From NCBI GenBank assembly GCA_002371115.1, contig DFFY01000073.1, positions 1-8,318 on the forward strand: DNA of 8,318 nucleotides. The letters are read 5' to 3'. Origin of the DNA: Bacteroidales bacterium UBA3764. Lineage in GTDB: Bacteria; Bacteroidota; Bacteroidia; Bacteroidales; UBA932. Below the pieces are notes generated by a model. It saw nothing but the letters and a program-made list of their open reading frames with translations. It did no database searches and was not told the DNA's origin. Positions 7,085 to 8,318 of the stretch are shown here, piece by piece; position 1 is the first letter of the stretch, and the number at the start of each line of letters is the position of its first letter. A program made the position numbers and the translations under genes.

Positions 7085-7116
7085 CAAAATTACACAATTA
7101 TTTTCAAATCCCCAAT
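7085..7116 (-). promoter_or_regulatory. Putative thyA promoter (Bacteroidetes type)
   Basis: On the minus strand TAATTTTG at 7092-7085 matches the -7 consensus TAnnTTTG exactly. A TTGG at 7116-7113 sits 20 bp upstream and is a partial match to the -33 TTTG element. The box ends only four bases before the thyA ATG at 7080, so the transcript would start at or next to the start codon. There is no room for a Shine-Dalgarno site between them. Confidence 0.55.
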
Positions 7117-7162
7117 TGGCCCCGCCGTTCTCCCCGGTTAAAACACACCTGTCACCGCCCGA

Positions 7163-7203
7163 GGCACAAAAAGAGCTGCGAGGTTCGCAGCTCTTTTTGT
7201 GCC
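7163..7203. terminator. Bidirectional hairpin terminator, 19-bp perfect stem
   Basis: Arms 7163-7181 (GGCACAAAAAGAGCTGCGA) and 7185-7203 are exact reverse complements with a 3-base loop GGT. In either direction the GC-rich core AGAGCTGCGA/TCGCAGCT is followed by a TTTTTG run, the intrinsic-terminator pattern. On the minus strand it would end the FISUMP-domain gene transcript and insulate thyA from it. No plus-strand gene reads into it. Confidence 0.85.
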
Positions 7204-7216
7204 GTTTTGTCATCGC

Positions 7217-7272
7217 TCAAATCATTTCGACGGCCTTCGGCCGTAAAAACGAGGGCTTCGCCCAGGATTTGA
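7217..7272. repeat. Cruciform-like element: outer stem with two inner hairpins
   Basis: Outer arms TCAAATC (7217-7223) and GATTTGA (7266-7272) enclose two hairpins with TTC loops: ACGGCC-TTC-GGCCGT (7230-7244, six pairs) and GGGC-TTC-GCCC (7253-7263, four pairs). Together they could fold as a three-way junction in RNA or single-stranded DNA. The TTTTGTCAT just before it (7205-7213) recalls the repeat units at 6211, so this may be a divergent member of a scattered repeat family. Confidence 0.5.
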
Positions 7273-7280
7273 TGTTTTGA

Positions 7281-7304
7281 TGCTGACCGTATACGCAGTC
7301 AGCA
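7281..7304. repeat. Inverted repeat with palindromic loop
   Basis: Arms TGCTGAC (7281-7287) and GTCAGCA (7298-7304) are perfect complements. The ten-base loop contains the self-complementary CGTATACG (7288-7295). It directly abuts the next hairpin at 7305. It could be part of a structured 3' UTR or a protein-binding site; no function is recognised. Confidence 0.5.
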
Positions 7305-7334
7305 GGCTTGCCGGGCTATAAGCCCATGCAAGCC
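7305..7334. repeat. Nested hairpin one base after the FISUMP gene stop
   Basis: Outer arms GGCTTGC (7305-7311) and GCAAGCC (7328-7334) enclose an inner stem GGGCT-ATA-AGCCC (7313-7325), giving about twelve pairs interrupted by a 1x2 internal loop. It begins one base downstream of the TAA of the minus-strand gene. No T tract follows, so it is not a classical intrinsic terminator; it may protect the mRNA 3' end or mark a repeat. Confidence 0.5.
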
Positions 7335-7335
7335 A

Positions 7336-8318
7336 TTATTCTGAGACGGGACGGACAGATCGCCCGAAGTAGCGGCTGTCGTTGTCCCTGTCGACAACGT
7401 CTGAACCGAAGTACACGTACCACGCGCTGAGCGGGTAGCCCGTATAGAGGGAAGATGACCAGAAGAAGCCGTAGGAACCAGCACTGCCGAGGAGGGTATT
7501 GCCCCGGCCCCCCGCGGCGGGAAGAAAGATGAACTTGTCCGTGTAACCGGTCTTGTTACTGGTGACGATTCGTCCTGCAATACCGGTACCATTGTAATCA
7601 GAGGTCCAGTTCCATGTGCAGTTTTCACGGAGCTCCGTCCATTCGGCATCCGTTGGCATCCTCCATTTATCGTCGAGAACTACATGAGCCGCATCGTCCT
7701 CCGGATCAAGAACGGTCTTGTTGTCAACGACACCGTATGAACTGTTCGTGTTATACTTTGTAAGGGTGTTATAAGAGCCGTTGCACCATTTGTACGAAGC
7801 CCAATTGTAACCAGCGGTCTTCCCATCCTTCCATGTGAGCGGGTTCTGACTGGTGTAGTAGGGCTCCGTCTCGCCCCAGGCGAAATAATCACCATACTCC
7901 TCCGGCTTTGTAGCGCCAAGGTTGCACGAGGACCATTTAACGGATAATCCCAAATCTACGGCCTGCATTTTAGACTCTACCCTTACACTGCAAGTCACTG
8001 TTTTCTCTCCTGCTTTAGCAGAGATGGTGGCTTCGCCTTCAGCGACTGCGGTCACCTCGCCATCTTTCACTGTTGCTATTGTCTCATCCGAAGAGGACCA
8101 TTCAACCTCATCCGTTGAATCCTCCGGCAATACACTTGCCTTGAGGGTGGCCGTCTCGCCGGGAGCCAATATCAGTTCCGGTTTATCTAAGCTCACTGAT
8201 GTAGCAGAAATGACAACCGTCACCTGGCACTTGTCAGTGAGGTTGCCGCTATTAACAATGATTTCAGTGCTGCCTGGAGCCACACCAACAACCACTCCGT
8301 CCGTGACTGTTACAATGG
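7336..8318 (-). CDS. Surface protein with Ig-like (BIG2) repeats and C-terminal FISUMP domain, 5' partial
   Basis: 326 residues are visible and the frame is open to the window edge; the GTG at 8295 is internal, since IVTVTDG precedes it and completes an Ig-repeat strand. Residues about 1-36 are the end of one bacterial Ig-like group 2 repeat (DGVVVGVAPGSTEIIV), and 37-113 are a full second repeat (SLDKPELILAPGETATL, then EWSSSDETIATV). Residues about 118-326 match the Fibrobacter succinogenes major paralogous (FISUMP) domain: VDLGLSVKWSSCNLGA, YFAWGETEP, WRMPTDAEWTEL, FIFLPAAGGRG, FWSSS and the terminal SVRPV. The domain is common in Bacteroidales surface and secreted proteins and probably has a C-type-lectin-like fold; a binding role is inference. 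The missing N-terminus would be expected to carry a lipoprotein or Sec signal. The gene is less GC-rich than its neighbours. It ends just before a hairpin cluster and a terminator. Confidence 0.9.
   Translation of the reverse strand, partial: IVTVTDGVVVGVAPGSTEIIVNSGNLTDKCQVTVVISATSVSLDKPELILAPGETATLKASVLPEDSTDEVEWSSSDETIATVKDGEVTAVAEGEATISAKAGEKTVTCSVRVESKMQAVDLGLSVKWSSCNLGATKPEEYGDYFAWGETEPYYTSQNPLTWKDGKTAGYNWASYKWCNGSYNTLTKYNTNSSYGVVDNKTVLDPEDDAAHVVLDDKWRMPTDAEWTELRENCTWNWTSDYNGTGIAGRIVTSNKTGYTDKFIFLPAAGGRGNTLLGSAGSYGFFWSSSLYTGYPLSAWYVYFGSDVVDRDNDSRYFGRSVRPVSE

Noticed and set aside
7336..8295. Treating the GTG at 8295 as the true start of the Ig/FISUMP protein
   Set aside because: The frame continues upstream to the window edge and the preceding residues complete an Ig-like strand; there is no signal peptide at this position.
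1..8318. tRNA, rRNA, insertion sequence or toxin-antitoxin genes
   Set aside because: No cloverleaf, rRNA segment, transposase motif or small paired toxin-antitoxin frames could be found by reading both strands.

Overview
The window looks like a chromosomal segment of a fairly GC-rich member of the Bacteroidales, possibly Alistipes-like, though the genus cannot be fixed from sequence alone. The basis is a DUF5106/thioredoxin lipoprotein, a large outer-membrane protein of a family I know from Bacteroides and Parabacteroides, an Ig-like plus Fibrobacter-succinogenes-major-domain surface protein, a membrane-anchored AraC-type regulator, and start regions carrying TAnnTTTG boxes (the Bacteroidetes -7 element) in place of clear Shine-Dalgarno sites. 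Seven protein genes fill nearly all of it. The first and last run off the window edges. No rRNA, tRNA, transposase or CRISPR array is visible.

Layout from left to right. Positions 1-639 (+) hold the 3' part of a regulator with an outside domain, one membrane helix and an AraC-type DNA-binding domain. Only 7 bp away, tail to tail, is a 1003-residue exported protein (647-3658, -) with an N-terminal HExxH gluzincin-like domain, a central beta-propeller and a C-terminal outer-membrane beta-barrel. A 42-bp intergenic region carrying a nearly perfectly symmetric pair of promoter boxes separates it from a divergent lipoprotein gene (3701-4654, +; DUF5106 plus a CxxC thioredoxin fold). That gene meets the next cluster tail to tail with 6 bp between stops.

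The minus-strand cluster thyA-folA-galM (7080 to 4661) encodes thymidylate synthase, dihydrofolate reductase and aldose 1-epimerase. ThyA makes dTMP and dihydrofolate, and FolA recycles the dihydrofolate. galM has no metabolic link to them but is joined to folA by an ATGA stop/start overlap. The 84-bp thyA-folA gap consists mostly of a 21-bp tandem repeat running into a REP-like palindromic element that also contains the thyA stop codon.

From 7081 to 7335 lies a non-coding stretch with the thyA promoter box, a 41-bp near-perfect hairpin terminator, and several further hairpins directly after the stop of the last gene. That gene (7336-8318, -, 5' end outside the window) encodes Ig-like repeats followed by a Fibrobacter-major-paralogous (FISUMP) C-terminal domain.

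The points most worth a second look are the symmetric divergent promoter, the recurrence of promoter boxes only 4-7 nt before start codons (suggesting leaderless or near-leaderless mRNAs), the protease-like/propeller/barrel architecture, the hairpin-rich 3' region of the FISUMP gene, and the repeat that supplies the thyA stop. I see no complete undescribed defence or mobile system here.
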